Below are positions 11,771-23,629 of a DNA stretch of 64,000 bases, piece by piece. Source of the DNA: Costus lasius (lineage: Eukaryota; Streptophyta; Magnoliopsida; Zingiberales; Costaceae); assembly GCA_027563935.2 (NCBI GenBank), contig CM050451.1, positions 105,799,565-105,863,564 on the forward strand, given 5' to 3'. Each line of letters begins with the position of its first letter. Within the stretch, counting starts at the first letter, position 1. The notes beneath the pieces are model-generated. The model did not search any database and was not told the origin of the DNA. It saw only the letters and a program-made list of their open reading frames with translations. A program made the translations under genes and the position numbers.

Positions 11771-13455
11771 AGGTAAAAGGAGCTAGCTTCAGATTCTTTA
11801 ATAGTTGGACTTCGCATGAAAGTATGTTTAAAGTTGTGGAGGATGTTTGGAATTCTAGCAATCTTACTGGGACTCCTATGTATATCCTTGTTCAAAAGTT
11901 GAAATTAGTGAAGAAAGCGCTTAAACATTGGGTTGCAAATAACAAGAGGGAGAAAAACATAAGATACTCAAGCTTGGCTAGGGACCTGAATAATATCCAA
12001 GAAAAGTTACTGAATGACCCTATGGATGAAAACCTCCTCAACCAAGAGAGGGTAAGTAAGCAACGCATAAAGAATTTATGGGAGGAAGAGGAATAAGCTT
12101 GGAAGCAAAAATCAAGAGATCAACGCATATCTCTAGGGGACTCTAATACCAAATACTTCTATAACCTTGCTAAGGTACATCAGCATAGGAATTCCATTTG
12201 GTCTATTAAAAATTCTGAAGGGAACTTTGTTTATGGAGAAGCTGTACTCAAAGAAGCTAAAACATTTTATAAATCTTTTCTTGGGCAACAAGTCGAGCAC
12301 CGGGATCCACAGGTTATAGAGGTTCGTGGACCTATTTCCAGTACAGCCTTCTCTGTTCTTGATGCCCTCATCACTATGGCCGAGATAGAGAAGGTTATAC
12401 TATCTTCCAACCCTTCAAAGGCACCTGGCGTTGATGGGTTTAATGCCGAGTTCTTCCGGTCTTGCTGGCACATCATTAAAGAGGACACACTTGCAGCAAT
12501 ATATGATTTTTTCAACTCGGGCCACCTTCTGAAGCAGGTCAATATCACATCCCTTACTCTTATCCCAAAGGTCCCTAACCCTACTTCTTTTGCAGACTTC
12601 AGACCAATCTCGGTCTGCAAATTGCTTTACAGGTTTATTGCCAAGGTGCTTGCTAATCGTATCCGAACGATATTGCCGAAAATTATTGATAAAAATCAGC
12701 ATGCTTTTATCCAAGACCGATCAATCCAGGAAAGCATCATGTTATGTTATGAGCTCATGCATAATTATCAAGTACCTTCTAGAGCGCCTGATATGGCAGT
12801 CAAAGTTGACCTTCAAAAGGCTTATGATTCGGTTGGATGGGATTTCATTGAAGCAACTCTACGATCTTATAATTTTCCACCCTGGGTAGTGGATAGAATC
12901 ATTGAGTGCATTAAGGCTCCCACATTCACAATCAACATTAACGGCCAGGAAATCAGTTTTTTTAGAAGTACAAGAGGACTACGACAAGGACGCCCCATGG
13001 CACCTTATATCTTCCTACTTGTGATGCAACACCTAAACAACTTACTTCTCAAGGAGGTTCAACATGGTAACCTGGCCCTTCACCGTAAGTGTATTAACCC
13101 TTTGATCACTAATCTACAATTCGCTGATGATATTATTATCTTCTCCAAGGCCTCAGAAAAATCGGCCCAGGCCATTAGAAGAGCCCTCGAACGCTTTGCT
13201 TATGATACAGGGCTCAAAATAAATCTTGATAAATCTCAAAGCTTTTTCTCTGCCAATGCAAATAGTAACCTTGGCATGTTAGCTGACATCATTGGGGTTC
13301 CGATGGGGCAACTCCCATTTCGCTATCTGGGCATCTCGGTGAAGCACACTAAACCCTCATTTAGGGACTGCCTCCCATTATTGGAGAAAATTTCTAAGCG
13401 CATGGACAGCTGTAAGGCAAAACCCTCTCCTATGCGGGGAGATTGGAACTTATAA
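11536..13455 (+). pseudogene. LINE reverse transcriptase (ORF2 middle), with stop codon
   Basis: One frame runs from 11536 through 13455, interrupted by a TAA at 12094-12096. After the stop the same frame continues with GDSNTKYF, then the RT domain: KAPGVDGFNAEFF, LIPKVPNP, FRPISVCKLLYR, a Gln-rich D-loop region, GLRQGRPMAPYIFLL and the catalytic LQFADDIIIFS near 13120-13150. Similarity ends at GDWNL* (13455), after which the next domain is in another frame. All catalytic blocks are recognisable, so decay is moderate, but the stop and the frameshift disable it. Confidence 0.9.
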
Positions 13456-13535
13456 ATTTGGTATGCTATAGGAATATCATATACTAGTGCAGCGCATTCA
13501 AACTTCCCAACGGGATCATCTCAAAATTAAACTCG

Positions 13536-14558
13536 ATGCTCTCCAATTTTCTCTGGATGAATGATCAAAAGAAAGGACTTACTAAGGTGTCATGGAGAAC
13601 ATGTACTCAGCCCATCAAGAATGGTGGCCTCGGGTTAAGAGACATCAAAAGCCTCAATTCCGCCCTAATCCTGCGGCATCTTTGGAAGTTAGTTAATGGC
13701 TCTTCCGCACTATGGACGATTTGGGTCCAAAAAAACCTTTTGGGAACAGACTCTATTTGGACTCTGCGTGTTCCACAACGGTGCTCATGGTGCCTACGCA
13801 GTGTGTTGGATGTTCGTGACATTGGTCGTCCCATGATATCTTACCGGATTGTCAATGGTGAATCGATTCAAATTTGGTTAGACCCATGGTATGATTCCCA
13901 GATTCTATATCACGCGGTTCGTAACTTCCATCTTGAATTTTCACCTGGAAAAAAAGCTATGCTTAGCGCCCTAATTGTCAATGGGGAGTAGCGGATCCCA
14001 AATCCAAGATCACCTGCTTTGGCTGATATTTTCAGATCCATCCACAATATCCCAATAGATCACTCTATTAACGCAGACATGATATGGTGGAAGCCTTCAA
14101 TGTCAGGAAAATTCTCAATTGCCTCCGCATATTCAGATCAAATCCAGCTGCCTACGGTACAATGGGTGGATTGGGTGTGGTTCTGGGGAAGGATCCCTAG
14201 ATTTTCATTCATCTCATGGCTTCTTAGCCTACAACGGCTTTGCACCCTAGACAGACTTCGTAGGTGGGGCATCACTAATGACAGGCTATGCTCATTATGT
14301 CAGGCTCAAGATGAATCAATCCAACACCTCTTTTTTGCATGCTCATACTTGACTACCGCCTGGGGGTTAATCAAGTTGGTGTGTGACATCCCGATATCAA
14401 TCACTAATTGGGGGAGCTTACCCCAGCCTATTTCTTCTGGGAATCCAAAGTTCACATTGGTGATCCAAAAACTCCTACTTACCGGGTTCGTCTACCATAT
14501 CTCGTATAAACGTAACACCCGCATGTTCAAGCACAAAGGAAGAGAGTGGAACATCTAA
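13536..14558 (+). pseudogene. LINE C-terminal zf-RVT region, broken
   Basis: Two stretches in one frame (13536-13991 and 14019-14558) separated by a TAG at 13989-13991. The first contains KNGGLGLRDIKSLN and LRHLWKL, typical of the connecting region of plant LINE ORF2. The second has the zf-RVT pattern WGRIPRFSFISWL, RRWG, CSLCQAQDESIQHLFFAC. It is shifted relative to the RT frame, so it cannot be translated from the same ORF. Downstream sequence to 15160 is the LINE 3' UTR. Confidence 0.85.
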
Positions 14559-15170
14559 TCCTAGATCTGTTGGCTGATGTGATGATCAAAATTTCTTTTC
14601 TAATAGCCTCATCCAAAGTGGACCCAGCAGCGTTATACTATTTGGAAGCTTGGGCGGCTGATATTTCTATTTTCCTCCCAGAACCTTCCCCCGGTGAGAG
14701 GACGAGCTTCAACAATGAGGGTCATGCTGTTGGCCTGCAAACGCTTTGACCTTCCAATGAAGTTGGCTGTGGTCAAAATTTGGGATAGAACAGGCACATA
14801 CCATGTTGTAAAGATGGGGCTACAGGGCAATTTCTTTCACGAAGGAATCATGGGCGGCTTGACGACTTGTATGACTATCTGTATTGTAATGCAATGTAAG
14901 GTATATGTGCGTTGTAATAATGAGTATGTATGTTGTCTTGGTGTGCACGTGTGATGTGGTGATGGGTATTGGGGCGAATGTTATTCCTCCATCTGGATTT
15001 TGAGTGGTGATATCATGTATGCAGGATCCTCGCGATGGAAACACAGAGGAGACTCTGTCAATTTTTCATCGAATCCTGCTTTGTGAGGAAAGGATAGGAG
15101 TGGCTGTATATAATCTGTAATTATACTTTTTGATCAATATCATAAACCTCTTGCCTTTGAAAAAAAAAAA

Positions 15171-16778
15171 TTAGGGGTTATAGGTCAAACCTTGTTACTC
15201 ATGAGGACACCTTCGCAGGTTAGCTTTTGGAACAGCTGTTGAACTTTTTACCTAAGACTTGACCGAGCATGGTTCGCGAGCCTCTGACCAAGAGCTTACT
15301 CTTGTTACAAACAAATGCCAAGTTCGCGTTTTTGTCCTTACCATAGAAGTCAGAGAAATAAGTTTTGATAACATATTAATTAGGAAAATTGAATTAAAGA
15401 ATGCTATTACTGTCAAATCTTTTCCTTCTTTCCTATCAATGTTGCCATATTGATGGATTACATCGAAAGCAATGAAAAGGTTGCTATAATAATCTCATAT
15501 TTCAAACTTAAAGTTATTTAGTGTATTTTGCTTCACAAGTATTTGTGGTTATTTCCAGCGGTGCATTAATTTTCAAGCGGACCGAGAATGGCGTGAATTT
15601 GCAAGCACTGTTTTGAGGCAATAATGGGCCGGCCCAACTAACGAGGTTACAAAGGCTCGAAGCCTTGCATTTTGGTTCGTTAGTCTTGCTTTATCTGAAC
15701 CTGTATTTGTTCAATGCATGCGTCCTCATGAATAAATTTATGCGCATGTGACCTGATCGACTACCTCTTCCATGCGTGCGCCATTACCAATATTTAAGCG
15801 CCACGTATTGTTCATTTAAGCTAACTAATCAAATTGTACAAGTCGGGAGACAGTGTTGAGGTAAAAAAAAATAATTAAACTAATTAATTAATTAGCGAAG
15901 CTGGCACTAATCTATTTTTGACACATACATGCATGGATGAATTAAGGTTCATGCACCAGGAACTACGTACCAACCTCATAATAGCAAATTCTAGGGGGCA
16001 GTCTTACACCTCGAGCTGGATGGAATCCCGGGCACCAAGGTCGTGCTCGTGCATCTAAAAACTTGTTAAAGCTGCTGCTGCACAAGCAACGCCACCGTTC
16101 ACCGTGATTAGTGGTTCCTATTTCCTAATTGAATATTAATCGATGGATCCAAGGCTGCTTGAAGCCAAATTAAGATTGGAATAGTCATGTCAGTCCCATA
16201 ATTAATATTAATTTTGTAACACGACGCGCATGTTAAGGGCATAATTAAGCAAATAGTGTCCCGATGAGTTCCCCAGGCTATTATAGCGTTGTTATCGCTA
16301 ATGCATGATTTTGTACTCTATAATTGAACATGGCAGCACATGGGCTGCGAGTGTATATATATATATTGATTATGCATATTTGGAAATATTTGAAAAATAT
16401 GATGGGTGTATTTGAAAATTTACATTTTATTTTGCTCAATTCAAGATATTTTAGAAAATAATGTGCTTATCATATAACATGATGGATTAGGTTGGTTAGC
16501 TTGAATCAAGGACTCATTTATTTTCTTCTTCTTCCATGTGAACAAGGTGAAGCAACTAAATTGGGGGACTTAGATTTGCAACCATCTGGCGTCCATTTGA
16601 CATCAAGAAAATGAAAGAGCATTCTTATTGAGAAGATCATTACTAGATTTTTTTTTTGCATTTACAAGCAACGCAAATTACTGTTATACCAGTGATGACA
16701 CCGGATAAAAGGCCTCAATTCTAATGAACAAAGATTATGATGCTTTGATGCATGGATTTGGAAAGTGTTTTAGATGGT
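15171..16778. other. Intergenic DNA, no gene recognised
   Basis: AT-rich sequence with a short ATATATAT run near 16355-16368 and T/A homopolymers. Some mildly palindromic AATTAATTAATTAG sequence is near 15875-15895. No coding or RNA gene signature was found. Confidence 0.5.
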
Positions 16779-18530
16779 GTTAGTGTATACGCGGAAGAAC
16801 AATAATTTATATTATATATCATATTCATTTATATAATAAGGGCATTGTCGTTATTATATTGATCTCGTTATTATATTAATCGATACTCTTGTATTGATGT
16901 GAAGAATAATGTTAGGCCATCCGGCCGAACTTTTGGGCATGGCCCAAAGCCTAGCCCAAATCCTAGCCCAGCACAACATACCATAGTCGATTGGTTCGGC
17001 GGGTGAGGAATCAAATCGAGCGCCGCCCAAATCCGAGAGCACTCAACGGATGATTCGCGTACTCAAAGTCGTCACGTGGTGAGGACGCTGACACAATGTG
17101 ACGCGTCAGCAGCGGGGGTGGGTGGCTAACGCGACGTCAATGTTGACTCGGGCAGGAATGAGGAACAACAGAAAAGGGAGAGAGACGGCGACGAGTGTTC
17201 GTCTCTTCGCTTCAATGGCATTTCTTATTCCTCCATCCCCTCTAGCGAAACTTTGGTTTTTTCGTCGGACGTCTTCACCAGCGGTGTGTTCCCAGGCAGA
17301 TCCGGTGGTGTGGACGGTTGGTCGGAGTGCCTCGGAGAACCCCGTCCTCTCTGGTCCGGCTTCGAGTTCGTCAGCGTTACAGCTGGCAGCCGAGCAGCAA
17401 ATCGCCTCGGAAGGCGGCGTCTCTTCAGCATCATCGACTAGAAGGAGCCGGCGTCTGACGCCGAGGTACTCCCTTCTCCCTGCTCCCGTTTTTTCCTTCC
17501 CTGGTCAAGCACGTGGCTCCCGGATGACTCCTCTTCTCCGGCTCCGACGATGGTCTATGTGGTGCTCGCATCTCTCTCCTCCTGCTCGCCTGCGTCCGGG
17601 AACTTTCGGAATCGGCGTGCGAGAGCGTCTATTCATCGCATGCGTGCAATGTTGTTTGTCCAGTCTTCATCGCCGGCGTGCGGCAGCGGTTGTTTTTAGT
17701 CCGGTGGGCAGCCCGGTGGTCGGCAGTCCTCCCTCATCCGGCGAGTAGTCAGGCGGGCGGCGCACCCCCCTTTGCCAACGTGGAAGAGCAGTCTCCGGTT
17801 GTCGCCTTCATCTTCCCCAACCTAGCTAGATTTCCTGTCGAGCTCACCCTTGCGTCAGTACCTCCTTCCCGGCATCGACCATCACCGGCGAGCGACGAGA
17901 GCCGTCTGCCATGGCCGGTTGCGTACGGGCAACCTCCCTCTTCCAGCCATACTCGTTTACATGCAAGTAGGACGACGTCGCCAGCTTTGTTGTCACCTAT
18001 GTGGGACATAGCCCACGGAGCATCGTTCAACCTCCTCACTGGTGTGCGAGTGAGGCGCTGATCGGATCCTCTTCGTCACCAGCGTGCGACACCATGTTGA
18101 TGATCGTCCCCAGATCTTGGTCGTCGGTGTAGTCTGCGGACGAGTGTGTGAGTTCGGCTCCCCGGCATGGGATGTCCGACCACTCCCCTCCACTTCCTCC
18201 GGTTGTTCGGTTCTATTGTAGACCGCGTCCAACGTGGTCAATTACGGGTGGGTCCACCTTGGGTTCAGGCGAACCCGATTTGACTCTCCGATACCGGTAT
18301 TCGGTGAATCACCAGCGTTGATCAGAGTCGTGTTGGGACGGTAGAGATCTTTGTTGAGTCCTTGGTCGAGTTAGGGGTTAGTTCAGGGAACCTTCCTCGC
18401 CAGTCGCGCCCAATCTCACGGTTATAACCCTGGTGCCCTTGCATGGGCGTGTTTGGACTCAAATCAAGCGTTGACTCATATGTAGCAATATTTAAAAATT
18501 TGTTACAGTAATTCAAGGTGTGACAAATAA
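16779..18530. other. GC-rich block of unknown nature (possible solo LTR or old TE)
   Basis: This block is much more GC-rich than its flanks (about 17040-18260). It starts near TGTTAGTGTATACGC and finishes near GGTGTGACA, the TG...CA form of an LTR, but the 5 bases outside each end (GATGG and AATAA) do not match, so I cannot confirm a solo LTR. A 216-codon plus-strand frame (17098-17748) starts with ACG rather than ATG, is Ser/Arg/Pro-rich and matches no family I know. Left as unassigned. Confidence 0.35.
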
Positions 18531-20062
18531 TATGATAATGTCAATGGAGATTAATTTTATCCAATATTATAACCTAGTCCATGGTCAAAAAAATATCTTA
18601 GTGAATAAATGACAATTTTGGTACATGCGAGACTAGTACGTAGACTTGTTAAGGCTTGGCATAAACACAAATATATGGGTACATCAAGTAACCTATGTAT
18701 TAGGTCAACCCACTGTGAATCAATGGCTTAGTATCATAAGTGAAATTTACATGCGACTTAATGGCATTCATCATTAGAGTTGAGATTTTCAACAATGCTA
18801 TATGGTGAGTGACATATTTTGATATAGCCTAATAATTCACCATAGCTATAAGATTATAACAGCTATTATTGAGTAAGTCACAAAGCGTTTTGTTTCCATT
18901 TTAAAGGAAGCCTAATAATTCAGGGCCCTCTCATAGGAGTACGCTTGAGAGTATATGACTATACCCAAGGAATTGTGTTTTCTTACTTGGGTCATGTTCA
19001 CATGATTGGAATAATAAGTTTGGCATATTTGTCTAATCGAATATTGCATAATAAAAATTTTATTGTTGGCTAGGAGATGTCAACTGATGACATATTTTCT
19101 ATAACTTAGATAATAACATTGTGTTTTACTTAGACACCTCTGGCAACCTATGATAATATTTTCAATTTTATCACTACCAACATCTTATAGAACCTAGATG
19201 GTTGTACACATAAGCATTTGAGTTACAGTTTGATCGAGTAGCGATGGATTAAATGATTATATTAATTTAGGTTCACTTGGGACATTAAGAAACTCATATC
19301 AAGGTAGAATCATTATTGATTGAACAAAGGATTTGTATCAATTGATTTACAGCTAGAATGGAGCTAGGTGTCTGTTTTAAGTGATTTATATCAGTTAATT
19401 GGGATTAAGGCCTAATATGAGAAAGAGCAAAAGTGCCTGGTAGGGAGCGCCACTATTGCCCAGGCAAATGGCTAGTGCATGGGTAGTGCATGGAGAATGC
19501 ACTAGATCACTTCATGAGCTTCAAGCCCAAAAAGAGGTAATAAGGGGGTGCCTAGGCACTAGGCACTTTGTTCAGTGACATGGCCACCCCATAAGGTAGA
19601 GCTGCTAGTATTGGTGCATGCCTTGATGGTAAAGAAGGCAAAAGATGCCAACTGCTTGTGCTGGCCATTATGCCATGCAATTCATGTGGTAATGGCAATT
19701 ATTTATTTGCACTAAGCCCTCTCTGAGATGTCTAGAAAATCATTGAAACTGTTAAACCGTGGTTAATCAAATCAATTTTTCAGTAAACTAAATCGATTAG
19801 TTCCTTAATTGGTTGATTTTTATATCCACTAATCGATTATAAGTTTGAGACTTGGTTGAACCACTGGTTAACTGACTGGTATATATTATATTTTAAAATA
19901 AAATATTTGTTATATGTAAAAATAATTATATTTATATAATTTATTAAATCGGTTAACTGCTAAAAATTAAAGGTTAACCAAAAATTAATGATTAATTATG
20001 ATTAACTAAAAATATTTATATTTATTTATCTTAAATTAATTTATAATTTTAAATAATGTTAT

Positions 20063-20068
<6 letters not shown>

Positions 20069-20102
<34 letters not shown>
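20069..20102. repeat. (TA)n microsatellite
   Basis: About 17 uninterrupted TA dinucleotides in AT-rich intergenic DNA. Confidence 0.95.
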
Positions 20103-20104
<2 letters not shown>

Positions 20105-22242
20105 CTTTGTAGTTTTTCCCGAATCTATCGGTTCCGTTTGGTTAATCAAACCGTGAACATTTCTACCTCTCCTTCGTACCATCACCCCTCCGACTTCTTA
20201 TACCCGAGAGCTAGAAGAAAAAAAATTATCCAAGGTATGATCCTTTCTCTTGATGCTTGCAAAGGCTTTGTTTTTTTTGCAAAGAAGGAAAACTAAGAAT
20301 AAAAGAAAAATAGAAGAGAAAGAAAATCGAAGGAGGAAAAAGGAATTACGTGAAATGCACATGATGTGTTGCACGTGGACACTGATTCGCATTGCTTGGG
20401 CGAAGCATGTAGACGTCTCTAAAAATTATCTTTTCAAGGGTTCATCTGTAGATATTAGTAAAGGACAAACACTTAGACTATTATTGACAATCGTCTTCTC
20501 TAAGCATGCTACAAAAGTAACTCTTAACATGTCATTTATGTTTTTATATTGCTTGGATCCTTTAGAAAGAGAAAAACTAGATTTGGGCAATAATACACAT
20601 CTGTTAAAATTTTTATTTTGCCCGTAACTTTTTCCAACAAGAGTGTTAGTTAGACTTTTTGTCCTAATCTAATAGTAGCTTAAATCATTATCATCATCGT
20701 GGATTCTTACTTTAGAATTAGTTTCTAAATCTAGTAAGCATAACTGATGTCTAGGTCCGTATATATGATGGGGCACATAGAACATATTGACATTAATGAG
20801 ATGAAACCATGTCACTACAATAATGATGACGGGGAAGATTTTTTGCCATAGAAGAAATGGTAGTAAAGTAGATGTTGAGTTGGTGGGAAACAGGAGGAGA
20901 ACAATGAGTCAAGATTCAAGCTAGTAGCGGACCCTCATTTGCATAATACCAAGGCCTCAAGACAAAAGTGATGCATTATGAAAAATAACAAGGCTGACTC
21001 TGAATTTCTAGGCGCAGAGATTCCTTAACATCTAGTTTTAGTCTAATTTGAACATATCATTTTACTCGAAAGAAAAATAGAACAATAAAATTAATAGAAA
21101 ATACTAGTTACGTTTGAAATATACATTTTTTTTAAAAAAAAATATTTTTTTCTTTGAATTTTAATGTGCATGTAGTGCAATATAACAGTTCTGATCCTTA
21201 AAAATAACTCGACTAATAAATTTAATTTGTTTCTGCCGACAAACTACAGCACGCACAGTGCACACCTCTGCCAACGTAACACTGCACGCTTGCCATGCTG
21301 ACGTTCCATTATTGCAGGTGCTGATATTATTATTATTTTTCCATTGCTGGGTCAACACAAATTGATCAATTCCTTTTCTTAATCCAGCATCTGAAATATT
21401 AATTTCTACACTCACATCAACCACATGATGGGCCACGTGTCCTCCCATGATCAAGTCCTAACGGCCTTCGTTGCACCGTTGACGTACCGATCACAGCCCT
21501 CCTCCTTGCAACGACGGCGTACTTTGATGATAGAAACCTTACCGCCGAGGTCTGAGCGCATGGTTAAGGTTTTCTTGGTTGTAGGAAGATGCTGCCAAAG
21601 CTGATCGTTCAAACTCCGCATGCCCCAAGGTTTTGAATTTTGATAATACTGGTCATTGTTCTTCTCTGTGCATGGCTCAGAAGCATACTGTGACTGTAAA
21701 ATCATTGTATGGTTAAGGATTAAGCGAGGAATATTTAAATGAAAGGAATAGTTTCGAAAGGATCAGCTTATACGTCACGCACGGCACATATACCGCCTGC
21801 CTCCACATGGACGGTGGCGGAGTCGGTCGGCAGTCGGCAGTCGGCACTGGGCTGTGATGGCCATTGGCCGGCAAGCCGGGACAGTAGTGCTGTCTGGTGC
21901 GTGGGTCAGAAACCTCGAGAGTAGAGGAGTCCTTCTCCTGGCCTTGTGTACTGCAATTACGGGCTGCAGCGCTATTGGCGGAAGCAAGACGCGGAAGAGC
22001 CGCCGGGTGTCGCATCGCCGTCAAATAATTGTGGACGAGGCCCAGTGCCCCACCACCGCACAAGTTTATTTTGGACGTGTAGCCGGTCAGACCCTTTCAG
22101 CGTTGACCGACGTCGTTTCAGCGCCGCGTGTTCTAAATAAAATATTGGAATGACCGGGTAATTACTAAATACCCAAGGCCCAATGACCGCGTAATTGACA
22201 ATTGATCTATATACATAATAAAAAAACTAAATCTTTATATCT

Positions 22243-22270
22243 TTATATATATATATATATATATATATAT
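22243..22270. repeat. (TA)n microsatellite
   Basis: About 14 TA dinucleotides, preceded by the related CTTTATAT repeat. Confidence 0.95.
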
Positions 22271-22600
22271 CATTAAAATATACTCTTTTTGCTCTAAGGT
22301 ATACTTGATTGCATGATAGCTGAGAAGTAAATAATCAAAATTAATTAATTATGATTTAAGGAAAATTTAAACTGGTTAATATAATTGGTAAAAATTGACA
22401 TTAATGGAATCAAAAGCCACGCTGTGCCAAGGAAGAGGGAGCTTTATCGAGTACCATTACATTACTTGTATAAACACTAGGCGAAAGGTTCAATGACTTG
22501 GCACTTGGCAACCACGCCTAGTTGTGGACTTGTGGCCGAGGCCGAGCGATTCGGTGAAAGTGCACACAGGGGAGGGCATAATATAAGCCGCGAAACGGCC

Positions 22601-23629
22601 CTGTGCATCTAGATTGGACGACTCAGATTAGTTGTACTCAGATCGGACGATTACAGAAAAAAAATTGTTCACCCGGATGCGCATGGAGGCGAGGGGGAAT
22701 GGATCAGACAGTGCGCGATCCCAATCCTGCCCTTTTGATATCTTTTTCAGCAGCAATTGCGAGACCAGAGGGGTGGATTCAACTCAAGCAAAGGTGCAAC
22801 ACGGTGGACTGGAGGCGAACGATTCGAGAGGCCGTGGTGGTGGTGGCGGAGGAGGGGGCAACTGGGTTAGAGCTCTCCCACAAACCAAAGCCCTCTTCCT
22901 CAGGCCAATCGGTCGCAGGGATCGAGGCTGGTGGCCTCTTCCATCAATTATTATTATTTTTTCAAAACTCGGATCAAGATCGATATTTTAAAGGTTAAAT
23001 TAGAGTTTTTTAGAGGCCTGATTTCTCCAATCGCCCGCGGCCGCGGGAGGAAATTGGGCAGGTTAGGTGACCGTCCTGTTGGGAGATAGAGGTTGCTTGG
23101 ATCTGACGGCGTTCCCATTCTTTTGATGGAAGATCAGGTGAGCATCCCCTTCTGTGTTCTCCCCTGCTCCTGATTCTTTTCTGGATACGATTGTCTTGAC
23201 CTTTCATTGGCCAAAATGGTTTCTATTTTCCTGGTTTGTGCTCCTCCGTCGAAACTGGAATTTTTATGTGTTTCCATTCTGCTTCGTGATTCGAGCTTTC
23301 TGTTTCCCTTAATTGGTGTCTGTGATTAAGCTACTGCTCGCCGATTTACCCAAGTCCGCATGTCTCTTGACGCCATCTTTATACGAATGGTTTCTTATTT
23401 AATCGCAGCCGTAACAAGCGGAGTCTAGGTTCGCTGCCTTCTCTAGTTGGGGAATGTGTTGAAATCTTAGAGCAATCTGGCGTAGAGATATTTCAACGGA
23501 TTCCTTCCTTTGTTTATTCTCCCCCTTTCCTCTTCTGCCGGGGGATTCCGGATCTTGCTTGGCGCTTATAAGGGCATAGTTACATTTTGACTCGGATGTG
23601 TTTCTGTGTCGCATGGTTCCGTAGTGAGG
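22601..23629 (+). promoter_or_regulatory. Promoter and 5' leader region of the WD40 gene, with possible leader intron
   Basis: The DNA upstream of the WD40 start codon is GC-rich and has no ATG-initiated long frame of its own. A strong donor, GATCAG|GTGAGC, sits at 23136/23137, and a good acceptor, TTTAATCGCAG|CCGTAAC, ends at 23408, so a leader intron of about 272 bp is likely. This is inferred from splice consensus only; no TATA box was identified with confidence. Confidence 0.4.

Larger units (their letters stand above)
10970..15170 (+). mobile_element. L1-like LINE retrotransposon, decayed, with poly(A) tail
   Basis: In order on the plus strand: remnants of an AP-type endonuclease (ETRVKE near 11150, GDFN near 11450, SDHSP near 11730), a reverse transcriptase (12376-13455, FADD catalytic box), a zinc-binding zf-RVT region (about 14010-14558), and a 3' end closing in ten A's at 15161-15170. 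Both ORF2 halves are broken by stops and frame changes. ORF1 is not seen, so the copy is probably 5' truncated; the 5' limit is approximate because I could not find a target-site duplication. A non-LTR element of the plant L1 clade is the clear assignment. It cannot encode an intact protein. Confidence 0.9.
18531..22600. other. Intergenic DNA with two AT microsatellites
   Basis: AT-rich sequence without a recognisable gene. Open frames at 20250-20627 (Lys/Arg-rich) and at 21161-22153 on both strands have no family motif. The block around 21780-22140 is more GC-rich but carries overlapping frames in all directions, which argues against a real CDS. Confidence 0.45.

Noticed and set aside
17098..17748. 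216-codon frame as a gene
   Set aside because: The first codon is ACG, composition is low-complexity and no domain is recognisable.
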